Source: Streptomyces sp. SolWspMP-5a-2
GTDB taxonomy: Bacteria > Actinomycetota > Actinomycetes > Streptomycetales > Streptomycetaceae
DNA length: 44,977 bases
Direction: 5' to 3'
NCBI RefSeq assembly: GCF_900091845.1
Contig: NZ_FMCI01000355.1
Location: 1-44,977 of the forward strand
Within the stretch, counting starts at the first letter, position 1. Each line of letters begins with the position of its first letter. Of the stretch, positions 17,017 through 26,094 are shown in pieces. The position numbers and the translations under genes are program-made. The notes beneath the pieces are model-generated. The model saw only the letters and a program-made list of their open reading frames with translations, was not told the DNA's origin and did not search any database.

Positions 17017-18347
17017 CTAGGGCCGCCCGAAGCAGCGCTGCAGCTCGTCGAGGTCGTAGAAGAGGCTGCCCCGCGCCACCGGACGGCAGCCCGCCCTGAA
17101 CGGCGTCTCCCGCTCGTTGTACAGCATCCGCACCAGGTACCGGTCGCCGCGCCGGTACACGTCCCATTGGATGTTGCCGCCCAGCGGCGCGACCCGCGCG
17201 CCCCGCCAGGGGTTGCCCGCCCAGGTGTAGGGGCGATTCCCGGTCACCTGCTCCGTGCTGCCGGGCAGCCCCATCAGCGCGGCCAGCGGGATCAGCTCCT
17301 CGGCGTGCGTGAAGCGCAGCACGGCGCCCAGGTCGCCCACGCCGTCCCGCTTCTGCTCGGCCGCCCGGAAGAGGTCGTCGAGGAGCACCCCGGCCATCCG
17401 GTACGTGATGTCGTCGCCGCTGAAGCCTGGGCCCTTCTCGTAGAAGTCCTCGACGTCGTCCAGGTATCCGAACCAGGCGGCGTCCGCGGCGGGCAGCCGG
17501 CGCTCCAGGCCCCAGCCGCGGCCGCCGGGGCTCTCCTCGCTCATCGCGGGGGCGATGGCGTACAGGCTGTGGACGGCCCGCGCGGCGGCGACCCGGTCGG
17601 TGTCGCCGAGCCCGGCCACGAAGGGCCCGGTGAACAGGCGGCGCAGGATGCCGGTGGCCGCCCGGCGGGTGCGCGGCTGGTCGGTGAGGGACGCCAGGGT
17701 GGCCGCGAGCCGGGGGTCGTTGTCGACGTAGTCGCGGTAGGCGGCACCGGCGTCGGTCTTGTGGAAGTAGAGCAGGTCCCGGTCGGTGCGGGTCGGGCCG
17801 ATCAGCGGCCGGAGGCCGGGGTCGGCGGCGGCGAGGGCGGCGGCGAAGGCGTCGCCGCTGTCGACCGCGCGGCCCTGGCCCGAGCTGACCACGTCGATCC
17901 GCTGCCCGGTGCGGGCCATCTGCGCGAAGAGGGCGGGCAGCCGGTGCGCGAGGCGGGTCGCGGTGCCCGCGAGCTCGGTCCGGCCGCGTCCACTCAGCTC
18001 GCCGAAGCCGACCCGCTCCATGGCGGCCCGCAGCGCGCGCACCTCCATCCCGAACTCCCTCCCCTCGCGCGTGAGTTGGCCGCTCGCGTCGGCGCGGTCC
18101 CACAGCGCGAGGACCAGATCGGCGTCCTCGCCGTCACTGGCGGCGCGGGAGCCGTGCCGGAGACGTTCTCGGTCAGGACGGGCACGTACCCGGCCGGAGC
18201 CGCCTGGTAGGTGCGGGGGCTCTGGCCGGGCGCGTACGGGGCCTTGGTGCCGTAACTGTCCCAGTGCGCGGGCTGGTCGGCGGCGTGCGCGGGCAGGGCC
18301 GCGACCAGCAGGGCGCACAGGGCGAGGGCGGGGGCGAGACGCTTCAT
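17017..18347 (-). pseudogene. Secreted histidine acid phosphatase (MINPP-like), frameshifted
   Basis: The reading frame of this minus-strand gene is split. The 5' part (ATG at 18347) encodes a Sec signal peptide and DSYGTKAPYAP...VPVLTENVS; the 3' part, in another frame, continues with RHGSRAASDGEDADLVLALWDRA and runs to 17017. Adding one base near 18159-18160 restores TENVSRHGSR, the catalytic RHG motif of clade-2 histidine phosphatases, and gives about 443 residues. The proton-donor region is LRFTHAEELIPLAAL (HAE type, as in multiple inositol polyphosphate phosphatases). Everything else looks intact and in normal codon usage, so the lesion is recent, or is a sequencing error in a G/C run. 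It follows uppS by 40 bases on the same strand. Confidence 0.85.
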
Positions 18348-18387
18348 GGGCGGATCGTCGGCGACCGCCGTGAACCCCCGGTGGCCG

Positions 18388-19236
18388 TCAGGTGGCGCTG
18401 CTGCCCTTCATCGCGGCCTCCATGGCGAGCAGTTGCTCGTTGGGGACGGCCCCGCCGAAGCGGCGGTCGCGCTTGGCGTACTCCATGCAGGCCCGCCACA
18501 GGTCGCGGCGGTCGAAGTCGGGCCACAGCACGTCCTGGAAGACCATCTCGGCGTACGCGCTCTGCCAGAGAAGGTAGTTGGAGGTGCGCAGCTCGCCGCT
18601 GGGACGCAGGAACAGGTCGACGTCCGGCATGTCCGGGTAGTACATGTAGCTGCCGAGGGTCTTCTCGTTGACCTTCGACGGGTCGAGGCGGCCCGCCTTG
18701 ACGTCCTCGGCGAGGGCCCGCGCGGCGTCCGCGATCTCCGCGCGACCGCCGTAGTTCATGCAGAAGTAGAGCGTGAGGCGGTCGTTGTCCTTGGTCAGCT
18801 CCTGGGCGATCTGGAGCTCCTTGGCGACCGACTTCCACAGCTTGGGCATCCGGCCCACCCAGCGCACCCGCACGCCCAGCGCGTTCAGCTCGTCGCGGGT
18901 CTTGCGGATGAAGTCGCGGTTGAAGTTCATGAGGAAGCGGATCTCGTCCGGGGAGCGGCGCCAGTTCTCGGTGGAGAACGCGAACAGCGCGATGCTGCCC
19001 ACCCCCATCTCGATCGCCCCCTGGAGGACGTCGAGGACCCGCTCCGCGCCGACCTTGTGCCCCTCGGTGCGCGGCAGGCCGCGCTCCTTCGCCCAGCGGC
19101 CGTTGCCGTCCATGATGACCGCCACATGCTGGGGGATCAGCTCCGCGGGCAGCTTCGGCGGGAGCGCTCCCGACGGGTGCGGCTCCGGCGCCCGGTACTC
19201 CCGGCGCCGGCGTCCCAGAATCCCGCTTGCAGCCAT
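18388..19236 (-). CDS. uppS: Isoprenyl transferase (undecaprenyl diphosphate synthase family)
   Basis: The 282-residue cis-prenyltransferase makes the long-chain lipid carrier for peptidoglycan. Family motifs are complete: HVAVIMDGNGRWAKERGLPR with the catalytic Asp, FAFSTENWRRS, and DLFLRPSGELRTSNYLLWQSAYAE near the C-terminus. A 35-residue basic N-terminal extension (GRRRREYRAPEPHPSG) is usual in Streptomyces. It follows recO by 22 bases on the same strand and is probably cotranscribed. Confidence 0.96.
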   Translation of the reverse strand: MAASGILGRRRREYRAPEPHPSGALPPKLPAELIPQHVAVIMDGNGRWAKERGLPRTEGHKVGAERVLDVLQGAIEMGVGSIALFAFSTENWRRSPDEIRFLMNFNRDFIRKTRDELNALGVRVRWVGRMPKLWKSVAKELQIAQELTKDNDRLTLYFCMNYGGRAEIADAARALAEDVKAGRLDPSKVNEKTLGSYMYYPDMPDVDLFLRPSGELRTSNYLLWQSAYAEMVFQDVLWPDFDRRDLWRACMEYAKRDRRFGGAVPNEQLLAMEAAMKGSSAT

Positions 19237-19258
19237 GTGCTTCTCGTCTCCTCTTGGC

Positions 19259-20005
19259 TTACTTCTCGACGTAACGCAGCGAGCGCAGCCCGCGCTCCAT
19301 GTGCCAGTGCAGATAGGCGGACACCAGCCCGCTCCCCTCCCGCACGTACCGCGGCTCGCAGGAGTCCGCGGTCCCCCAGTCTCCCGTGAGGAGCGCCCCC
19401 AGCAGTTCCAGGGTCTGCGGTGAGGGTACGACGCTGCCGGGGACCCGGCAGTCGACGCAGACCGAGCCGCCCGCGGCCACCGAGAAGAACCGGTTGGGTC
19501 CCGCCAGGCCGCACCGGGCGCAGTCGCCGAAGCTGGGCGCGTAGCCGTTGACGGCGAGGGAGCGCAGCAGGAAGGCGTCCAGGACGAGGTGCGGGGCGTG
19601 CTCGCCGCGGGAGAGCGTGCGCAGCGCGCCGACCAGCAACAGGTACTGCTGGACGGCGGGTTCGCCCTCGTGGTCGGTGAACCGCTCGGCGGTCTCCAGC
19701 ATGGCGGTGCCCGCGGTGTAGCGGGCGTAGTCGGTGACGATCCCGCCGCCGTAGGGCGCGATGGTCTCGCTCTGGGTGCACAGGGGCAGCCCGCGGCCCA
19801 CCAGCTCGCTGCCGCGCGCGAAGAACTGCACGTCGACGTGGGAGAACGGCTCCAGCCTGGCCCCGAACTTCGACTTGGTGCGGCGCACTCCCCGGGCCAC
19901 GGCGCGGATGCGGCCGTGACCGCGGGTGAGCAGGGTGATGATCCGGTCCGCCTCGCCCAGCTTCTGGGTGCGCAGCACGATGCCGTCGTCGCGGAACAGA
20001 CTCAT
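19259..20005 (-). CDS. recO: DNA repair protein RecO
   Basis: The 248-residue protein loads RecA on SSB-coated DNA in the RecFOR pathway. The N-terminal OB fold is recognisable as MSLFRDDGIVLRTQKLGEADRIITLLTRGHGRIRAVARGVRRTKSKFGARLEPF. A C-terminal zinc site is formed by FGDCARCGLAG and SVCVDCRVPG. I start at ATG 20005 (MSLFRDDG) rather than three codons earlier. The order recO-uppS is typical of actinobacteria. Confidence 0.95.
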   Translation of the reverse strand: MSLFRDDGIVLRTQKLGEADRIITLLTRGHGRIRAVARGVRRTKSKFGARLEPFSHVDVQFFARGSELVGRGLPLCTQSETIAPYGGGIVTDYARYTAGTAMLETAERFTDHEGEPAVQQYLLLVGALRTLSRGEHAPHLVLDAFLLRSLAVNGYAPSFGDCARCGLAGPNRFFSVAAGGSVCVDCRVPGSVVPSPQTLELLGALLTGDWGTADSCEPRYVREGSGLVSAYLHWHMERGLRSLRYVEK

Positions 20006-20052
20006 GCGCCCCATTCTCGCCTACGGGGGCCGTGCCCCGGGCGCTGCCCCGG

Positions 20053-20256
20053 TCAGGGGTGCTCGGTGGGGCCTTCCGCGCGCGCGGCGCCCGGCCGCTC
20101 CTCGGGGTTCACCCCGGTCACGGCGGCGGGCTCGGCGTCCCACTCCAGACCGCCGCCGCGGGGGCGGAGCTGGACGTACGGTCCCTCGTGGCCCATCACG
20201 ACGCCGATTCTCCCGGTGCGCGTGTCCACGACGTGCGTGCCGACGGGGGGCTTCAT
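20053..20256 (-). CDS. Small conserved hypothetical protein
   Basis: This 67-residue protein starts MKPPVGTHVVDTRTGRIGVVMGHEGPYVQLRPRGGGLEWDAEP. A GGAGGAC ribosome site lies about 9 bases before ATG 20256, which favours it over the upstream start at 20307. The compact beta-rich N-terminal part resembles small KOW/SH3-like barrels. I recall similar short proteins in Streptomyces but no function. It lies just upstream of recO on the same strand, 47 bases apart. Confidence 0.7.
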   Translation of the reverse strand: MKPPVGTHVVDTRTGRIGVVMGHEGPYVQLRPRGGGLEWDAEPAAVTGVNPEERPGAARAEGPTEHP

Positions 20257-20451
20257 CTTCGCTGTGTCCTCCGACTCCTCGTCCGATGCCCCCGATGTGC
20301 TCCCCACCGCCCGCGACTTTCACTCTTCGCTTTCTGACGGTGACGCTCGGCACGTAGACTCGTCGGTCGGCCGGGTGGGCGCGGGCGGGCAACCGCGGGG
20401 CGGGATTTCCTCGTCGGACAGGGGGAGAGACCTGTTGCCGAGGAAGTCCGA

Positions 20452-21357
20452 GTGAAGGAGAACGCCATCTCAACCTCGCCCCGTGTACCGATGACCCGCC
20501 GTGCCGTCGTCGCCTCCGGTGCCGCGTCCGCGGCCGTCCTGTTCAGCGGCACGTCCGCGCGGGCGGACGGTCGGGCCGTGGACCGGCTGCGCGCGCTGGA
20601 GGAGGAACACGACGCCCGGCTGGGCGTGTTCGCCGTCAACGTGCGGACCGGGCGGAGCGTCGCCCACCGCGCCGACGAGCGCTTCCCGGTCTGCTCGGTC
20701 TTCAAGACCCTGGCGGCGGCCGCGGTCCTGCGCGACCTGGACCGCGACGGCGAGGTGCTCGGGCGGCGGATCCACTACACGGAGGCCGATCTGGTCGGCG
20801 GCTCGGACCGCACCAGGGAGCACCTGGCGGAGGGCATGACGATCGCCGAGCTGGCCGACGTGGCGATCCGGTACAGCGACAACACGGCGGGGAACCTGCT
20901 GCTGCGGGAGCTGGGCGGCCCGACCGCGGTGACCCGGTTCGCCCGCTCGATCGGGGACCGGGTGACCCGCCTCGACCGCTGGGAGACGGAGCTGAACTCC
21001 GGGGAGCCCGGCCGGGTCACCGACACCACCAGCCCGCGCGCGATCGGCCGCTCCTACGCGCGCCTGGTGCTGGGCGACGCGCTGACCGGCCGGGACCGGG
21101 CGCTGCTGACCCACTGGCTGCTGGGCAACACCACGAGCGACGAGCGGCTGCGCGCGGGCGTGCCGTCCTCGTGGACGGTCGCCGACAAGACGGGCGCGGG
21201 CGACTACGGCACCAACAACGACGTCGGGATCGCCTGGACCCCGGACGGGACGCCCGTCGTGCTGGCGATCCTGTCGACGAAGCACGTCCGGGACGCCGCG
21301 TGGGACCACCCGCTGGTCAGGAAGGCGGCCTCGCTGCTGGCGGCGGAGGTCGGCTAG
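20452..21357 (+). CDS. bla: Class A serine beta-lactamase, exported
   Basis: The 301-residue enzyme hydrolyses beta-lactams outside the cell. All catalytic motifs are intact: Ser82-Val-Phe-Lys85 (the S70-x-x-K73 equivalent, preceded by Cys81), Ser142-Asp-Asn144 (S130-D-N132), Glu178 in RWETELN (E166) and Lys246-Thr-Gly (K234-T-G236). A twin-Arg signal (MTRRAVVASGAASAAVLFS) begins at about residue 14. I used the GTG at 20452 with AGGAAG at 20441-20446; an ATG at 20491 would give just the Tat signal but has no ribosome site. No BlaR or BlaI-like regulator is nearby. A 14-bp hairpin follows the stop. Confidence 0.93.
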   Translation: MKENAISTSPRVPMTRRAVVASGAASAAVLFSGTSARADGRAVDRLRALEEEHDARLGVFAVNVRTGRSVAHRADERFPVCSVFKTLAAAAVLRDLDRDGEVLGRRIHYTEADLVGGSDRTREHLAEGMTIAELADVAIRYSDNTAGNLLLRELGGPTAVTRFARSIGDRVTRLDRWETELNSGEPGRVTDTTSPRAIGRSYARLVLGDALTGRDRALLTHWLLGNTTSDERLRAGVPSSWTVADKTGAGDYGTNNDVGIAWTPDGTPVVLAILSTKHVRDAAWDHPLVRKAASLLAAEVG

Positions 21358-21374
21358 CGGGCGCGGGTCCCAGG

Positions 21375-21411
21375 CGTCCGCGCCGGTCGCCTCCCCGGAC
21401 CGGCGCGGACG
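21375..21411 (+). terminator. Terminator of beta-lactamase gene
   Basis: Bases 21375-21388 and 21398-21411 are perfectly complementary (14 bp) around a 9-base loop. The hairpin lies 17 bases after the stop codon and before the promoter of the next operon. Confidence 0.8.
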
Positions 21412-21445
21412 GCTCCCGCGTCCCGGATGTGCGCAGCGCGCTGTC

Positions 21446-21474
21446 TTGACCACTCCGGGTGACGCCCCTATGGT
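21446..21474 (+). promoter_or_regulatory. Vegetative-type promoter of ABC importer operon
   Basis: TTGACC (21446-21451) and TATGGT (21469-21474) with a 17-base spacer match a HrdB-type promoter. The start site would be near 21481, giving a leader of about 42 bases before the GTG at 21523. Confidence 0.7.
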
Positions 21475-21492
21475 CCGGTCTGTCCACCGGAC
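21473..21492. promoter_or_regulatory. Candidate operator at importer start site
   Basis: GTCCGGT (21473-21479), six bases, and ACCGGAC (21486-21492) form a perfect 7-6-7 inverted repeat that overlaps the -10 and the predicted start point. A repressor bound here would block the operon. No cognate regulator gene is in the operon. Confidence 0.5.
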
Positions 21493-21522
21493 GTAGGACG
21501 TCGTATCTCCCCGGGAGGAACC

Positions 21523-23136
21523 GTGCGCGACGTGCTCCACGGCGGGGCGCCGCTGCCCCGCCGGTCGTTCCTGGCGTACACCGGAGGGCTGACGGCGGCC
21601 GGGGCGCTGGCGGGCTGCTCGATGGGCCCGCAGTCCACGAACTACGTCGGCGGCAGCGGCCGCGACCGGACCCTGACGGCCGTCATCGGGTACGGCAACG
21701 ACGGCTCCTGGGACCCCACCCAGACCGCGTCGGCGTTCTCGACGGCCGCCAACGGCCACCTCTACGAGGGGCTGCTCGACACCGACCCGGTCACCCGCCG
21801 CCCCTACCCCGCGCTGGCCACCGCGCCGCCCGCCGACCCGGCCGCGACCACCTGGCGGTTCACCCTGCGCGCGGGCGCCAGGTTCCACGACGGGACCCCG
21901 GTCACCGCCGACGACGTGGTCTTCTCCTTCGACCGCGTCCTCGACCCGGCCGCCCGCACCCTCGCCGGGAGCTTCTTCACGAGCTGGCTGGAGCGGGCCC
22001 GCGCGGTGGACGCCCGCACCGTCGAGCTGGACCTGCGGTTCCCGTTCCCCGCGGGCCTGTCCCGGCTGACGCTGGCCAAGGTCATGCCCCGGCACGTGTT
22101 CTCCCGGCCGGGCGCCTGGGACGACGCGGTCCGCGGCCTCGCGGTCGGCTCCGGGCCCTACCGGCAGAGCGCGCACCACCCCAAGTCGCACACCGTCCTG
22201 AGCGCCTTCCCCGGCTACAACGGCCCCCGCCCGCCCGCCTTCCGCACCATGAACTGGCTGACGATCGTCGACGCGGCCTCCCGGGTCGCCCGGATCGCCG
22301 GGACCGACGCGGGCGCCCAGATCGCCGACAACGTCCCGTACGCCACCATCGACCGGCTGCGCCGGGGCGGGCTCACGGTGGCGGGCGGCTCCGGCATGAA
22401 CAACCTGTTCCTCATGTTCAACACCGCGCACCCGCCCTTCGACGACGTGCGGGTGCGCCAGGCGCTGCGCTACGCCGTCGACACCGACACCCTCGTCCGT
22501 GTGGCGCTGCGCGGGCACGGAACGCCCGCCACGTCCTTCCTGGACGAGGGCAACCCGGCCCACCGCAGGGCCCGTACCGTCTACCGCCACGACCCGGAGC
22601 GGGCGCGGGCGCTGCTGGCCGCGGCCGGGGTGCGGAAGCTGGAGGTCGAGCTGCTCGCGGTGAACGTGAGCTGGGTCGTGGACTGCCTGCCGACCCTCAA
22701 GGAGTCCTGGGACGCGATCGGCGTCCGCACCACCCTCGCCCCGCAGGAGACCACCGCCGTCTTCACCAAGCTGGACCAGCGGCGGGACTACCAGGTGGTG
22801 GCCGCCGCGGGCAATCCCAACCAGTTCGGCGTCGACGCCGATCTGATCCTGCGCTACACCTACGGGCCCGCCACCGTCTGGACCCGGTACGCCCGGTGGG
22901 CCCAGGACCCGGCGGCACGGCGGCTGTTCGCCGCCATGGACCGCGCCACCCGCGAACCCGATCCGGCGAGGAGCAGGACGATGATCCAGGAGTGCGTCGA
23001 CGTCGTCGCCGAACAGGCCGTGATCTACCCGGTGGTCCACAACGAGCTGATGACCGCCTGGGACCCGCGCCGCATCACCGGCGTCAGAGCGCTGCCCTAT
23101 CCGGGCGTCAACCTCCTCCAGGCGCACTGGACCTGA
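21523..23136 (+). CDS. Family 5 ABC solute-binding lipoprotein
   Basis: The 537-residue extracytoplasmic receptor belongs to the peptide/nickel/opine binding family (SBP_bac_5). The N-terminus is a Tat lipoprotein signal: LPRRSFLAYTGG with Arg13-Arg14, hydrophobic core, and lipobox LAGC with Cys32. The body has TWRFTLRAGARFHDGTPVTADDVVFSFDRVLD, typical of the family, and ends PYPGVNLLQAHW. It is the first gene of a five-gene run (receptor, permease, permease-ATPase fusion, ATPase, lyase) with overlaps at most junctions. The cargo is not evident from sequence; the lyase in the same operon suggests an acidic sugar or a related oxo acid as an alternative to peptides. Confidence 0.92.
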   Translation: MRDVLHGGAPLPRRSFLAYTGGLTAAGALAGCSMGPQSTNYVGGSGRDRTLTAVIGYGNDGSWDPTQTASAFSTAANGHLYEGLLDTDPVTRRPYPALATAPPADPAATTWRFTLRAGARFHDGTPVTADDVVFSFDRVLDPAARTLAGSFFTSWLERARAVDARTVELDLRFPFPAGLSRLTLAKVMPRHVFSRPGAWDDAVRGLAVGSGPYRQSAHHPKSHTVLSAFPGYNGPRPPAFRTMNWLTIVDAASRVARIAGTDAGAQIADNVPYATIDRLRRGGLTVAGGSGMNNLFLMFNTAHPPFDDVRVRQALRYAVDTDTLVRVALRGHGTPATSFLDEGNPAHRRARTVYRHDPERARALLAAAGVRKLEVELLAVNVSWVVDCLPTLKESWDAIGVRTTLAPQETTAVFTKLDQRRDYQVVAAAGNPNQFGVDADLILRYTYGPATVWTRYARWAQDPAARRLFAAMDRATREPDPARSRTMIQECVDVVAEQAVIYPVVHNELMTAWDPRRITGVRALPYPGVNLLQAHWT

Positions 23137-23140
23137 CGCC

Positions 23141-24103
23141 GTGACAGCCGTCGCGCGGATCCTGCTGCGCCGCCTCGCCCTGCTGGTGCCGCTGCTGCTG
23201 GGCATCGTGCTCTTCGTCTTCCTGGTGATGCGCTTCTCGGACGTCGACCCGGCGTCCGCGTTCTTCCAGGGCGCCGACCCGAGCCCCGCGCAACTGCGCG
23301 CCTTCCGCGAACGCAACGGCCTGCTCGACCCGTTGCCGCTGCGCTACGTCCACTTCGTCGCCGGGCTGCTCCACGGCGACCTCGGCACCAGCGTCCTGAC
23401 CCGGGCGCCGGTCCTCGACCAGGTCGCCACCGCGCTGCCGCTCACCCTCCAACTCACCTTCCTGGGGCTGGGGATCGCCGTGCTGCTGGCCCTCGCGGGC
23501 GGGGTGACCGCCGCGATCCACCGGGACCGCGCCGCCGACCACGTCATCCGCGTCGTCTCGCTGGTCGGCGTCGCCGCGCCCGCCTTCTGGCTGGCGCTGC
23601 TGATGATCCAGTACCTGGCCCTCGACCGGGGCTGGTTCCCGGCCGGGGGCTACATCAACCCGGCGGACTCCGTCACCGGCTGGCTGCGCACCATGGCGCT
23701 GCCCGCGCTCGCCCTGTCCCTGCCGGTGGCCGCCCAACTGATCCGGATCGTGCGGACGTCGGTCGTGGAGGAGCTGGACAAGGACTACGTCCGCACGGCG
23801 ATCGGCGCCGGGCTGCCGCCGTACGTGGTGGTGGGCCGCAACGTGCTCAGGAACGCCCTGGTCACCCCGCTGACCGTGCTCGGCCTGCGGGTCGGCACCC
23901 TGCTCGGCGGCGCCGTCGTCATCGAGACGATCTTCGCCCTGCCCGGCATGGGCAAGCTGATGATCGACGCCGTCCAGAACGGCGACCCGGCCGTCGTCCA
24001 GGGCGTCGTCCTGACCACCGCGACCGGATTCGTCGTCGTGAACCTCGCCATCGACGTGCTGTACCTGCTGGTCAACCCCCGACTGAGGGACTCGGCCCGA
24101 TGA
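23141..24103 (+). CDS. ABC importer permease, DppB-like
   Basis: The 320-residue inner membrane permease has six hydrophobic helices and the family's extended first periplasmic loop. It starts with GTG 23141, four bases after the receptor stop. The EAA-like coupling loop is visible as LDKDYVRTAIGAGLPPYVVVGRNVLRNAL. Its stop overlaps the next ATG (ATGA). It should pair with the fused permease-ATPase downstream. Confidence 0.93.
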   Translation: MTAVARILLRRLALLVPLLLGIVLFVFLVMRFSDVDPASAFFQGADPSPAQLRAFRERNGLLDPLPLRYVHFVAGLLHGDLGTSVLTRAPVLDQVATALPLTLQLTFLGLGIAVLLALAGGVTAAIHRDRAADHVIRVVSLVGVAAPAFWLALLMIQYLALDRGWFPAGGYINPADSVTGWLRTMALPALALSLPVAAQLIRIVRTSVVEELDKDYVRTAIGAGLPPYVVVGRNVLRNALVTPLTVLGLRVGTLLGGAVVIETIFALPGMGKLMIDAVQNGDPAVVQGVVLTTATGFVVVNLAIDVLYLLVNPRLRDSAR

Positions 24104-26094
24104 GCGCACCGCGCACCCGCCCCGCCCGCGCCTCCGCCCGCGCCCGCCGCCGCAGGCGGCTGCCCCCGGCCTCCGCGGCCGCCGTCTGCTTCCTCGCCGT
24201 CGTCGCCCTGGGCGCGCTGCTCGCCCCGCTGCTCGCGCCCGACGACCCGCTCGCGCAGCAGGCCCCCGTCGACGGCACCGGCCACCCCTCCGCCGCCCAC
24301 TGGATGGGCCAGGACAGCCTCGGCCGGGACATCCTGAGCAGGCTGCTGCACGGGGCCCGCTGGTCGCTCGCCATCGGGCTCGGCGCGACCGCCCTCGCCC
24401 TGGTCGCGGGCGCGCTCCTCGGGGCCGTCGCGGCGACCTCGCGGCGGGGCGTCGACGAGACCCTGATGCGCTGCCTCGACGTGGTGATGGCGTTCCCCGG
24501 CATCGCCCTCGCGGCCGTCCTGGTCGCCGTGTTCGGCGGCGGCGTCACCGTGCTGCTCTGCGCGGTCGCGTTCCTGTTCGTCCCGCCGGTGGCCCGGGTG
24601 GTGCGCGCCAACGTGCTCGACCAGTACGGGGAGGACTACGTCACCGCCGAACGCGTCATCGGCGCCCGCACCCCGCACATCGTGCTGCGCCACGTGGCCG
24701 TCAACTGCGCGGCTCCCGTCCTGGTGTTCTCCACCGTGCAGGTCGCCGAGGCGATCGTCTTCGAGGCGTCGCTGTCCTTCGTCGGCGCGGGCGTGCGGCC
24801 ACCCGACCCGTCCTGGGGCGGTGTCATCGCGGACGGCAGGAACATGGTGCTGACCGGCGGCTGGTGGGCGACCCTCTTCCCGGGCCTGCTGATCCTGCTG
24901 ACCGTGCTGGCGCTGAACGTCCTGTCCGAGGGCGTCTCGGACGCCTGGGCCGCGCCCGCCGCCCGCGCGGTGGCACCGCCGGGCGAGAACCCGCCCCCGC
25001 CCCCGCACGGTGACGACGACAGCGACGGCGACGACGAGGGCGACGACGACGGCCCGCTGCCGCCGCTGCCGGGGCTGGCCGAGGCGGCGCGGCGGCTGCG
25101 GGCCCGCGCCAGGCCGCTGCCGACCGGGCGGCCGGTGCTCGCGGTGGAGGGCCTGCGCGTCGGCTTCCCCGACCGGCACGGCGGGGTGGACGTCGTCGAC
25201 GGCGTCGACCTGGAGGTGCGCCCCGGTGAAGTCCTGGGCCTGGTGGGCGAGTCGGGCTGCGGCAAGTCGCTCACCGCGCTCACCCTGATGGGGCTCGCGC
25301 CGCGCGGCGCCCGGGTGCGGGGGCGGATCGTGTTCGGGGCACGGGAGCTGACGGCGCTGGGCGCGCGGGCCAGGCGCGGACTGCTCGGGCACGAGATGGC
25401 GATGGTCTACCAGGACGCCCTGTCGTCCCTGAACCCGGGCATGACCGTCGGCGCGCAACTGCGCCAGCTCGTCCGCCGGGGCGGCCGCCGCACCCCGGCC
25501 GAACTCCTCGCCCTGGTCGGCCTCGACCCGGTCAGGACGCCGCGCGCCTACCCGCACGAACTCTCCGGCGGCCAGCGCCAGCGCGTCCTGATCGCCATGG
25601 CCCTCTCCCGCGGGCCGCGGCTGATCGTCGCCGACGAACCCACCACCGCGCTCGACGTCACCGTGCAGGCCCAGGTGATGGAGCTGCTGCTGCGGCTGCG
25701 CGCCGAACTCGGCTTCGCGCTGATCCTCGTCTCGCACGACCTGGCGCTGGTCGCCGAGGTCACCGACCGGGTGGCGGTGATGTACGGCGGGCGGATCGTG
25801 GAGAGCGGGGTGACCGCCGACCTGGTGGCCCGACCGGCCCACCACTACACCCGGGGCCTGCTGGGCAGCGTGCTCTCGCTGGAGTCGGCGGCCGAGCGGA
25901 TGACGCAGATCAGGGGCACCGTCCCGGCCCCGGCCGGGTTCCCCGCGGGCTGCCGGTTCGCCGACCGCTGCCCGCGCGCCACCGCCCTGTGCCGCACCAC
26001 CCGCCCCGACCCGCTGGGCACCCCCGCGCACACCGCGGCCTGCCACCGTCCGGCGGCCGATCTGGCGGACGCCGGGAGCGAGGTGGTCCGGTGA
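24100..26094 (+). CDS. ABC importer permease-ATPase fusion (DppC-DppD)
   Basis: One 664-residue polypeptide carries a DppC-like permease (about residues 1-285, with DSLGRDILSRLLHGARWSL and the coupling loop YVTAERVIGARTPHIVLRH) and a DppD-like ATPase (about 345-664). The ATPase has Walker A GESGCGKS at about 383-390, signature LSGGQRQRV at about 488, Walker B LIVADEPTTALD, and the family's C-terminal oligopeptide domain with CRFADRCPRA. The two are joined by a linker rich in Pro, then Asp and Gly (about 298-325). Fused subunits of this kind are known in actinobacteria. The junction is in a single clean frame, and the downstream gene starts in the usual GTGA overlap. Confidence 0.92.
   Translation: MSAPRTRPARASARARRRRRLPPASAAAVCFLAVVALGALLAPLLAPDDPLAQQAPVDGTGHPSAAHWMGQDSLGRDILSRLLHGARWSLAIGLGATALALVAGALLGAVAATSRRGVDETLMRCLDVVMAFPGIALAAVLVAVFGGGVTVLLCAVAFLFVPPVARVVRANVLDQYGEDYVTAERVIGARTPHIVLRHVAVNCAAPVLVFSTVQVAEAIVFEASLSFVGAGVRPPDPSWGGVIADGRNMVLTGGWWATLFPGLLILLTVLALNVLSEGVSDAWAAPAARAVAPPGENPPPPPHGDDDSDGDDEGDDDGPLPPLPGLAEAARRLRARARPLPTGRPVLAVEGLRVGFPDRHGGVDVVDGVDLEVRPGEVLGLVGESGCGKSLTALTLMGLAPRGARVRGRIVFGARELTALGARARRGLLGHEMAMVYQDALSSLNPGMTVGAQLRQLVRRGGRRTPAELLALVGLDPVRTPRAYPHELSGGQRQRVLIAMALSRGPRLIVADEPTTALDVTVQAQVMELLLRLRAELGFALILVSHDLALVAEVTDRVAVMYGGRIVESGVTADLVARPAHHYTRGLLGSVLSLESAAERMTQIRGTVPAPAGFPAGCRFADRCPRATALCRTTRPDPLGTPAHTAACHRPAADLADAGSEVVR

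Noticed and set aside
20452..20472. ATC as start codon of the beta-lactamase, placed ideally after AAGGAG
   Set aside because: The spacing is attractive, but ATC starts are very rare, and the in-frame GTG at 20452 with its own AGGAAG site is enough.
20470..23316. A 948-codon minus-strand frame opposite bla and the ABC receptor
   Set aside because: It is low-complexity Gly/Val/Asp/Arg text antisense to two genes with complete catalytic or family motifs.
25005..25060. GAC/GAG-rich stretch as a microsatellite or pseudogene junction
   Set aside because: It stays in frame and encodes an acidic linker between two intact domains, so it is treated as part of the fusion protein.
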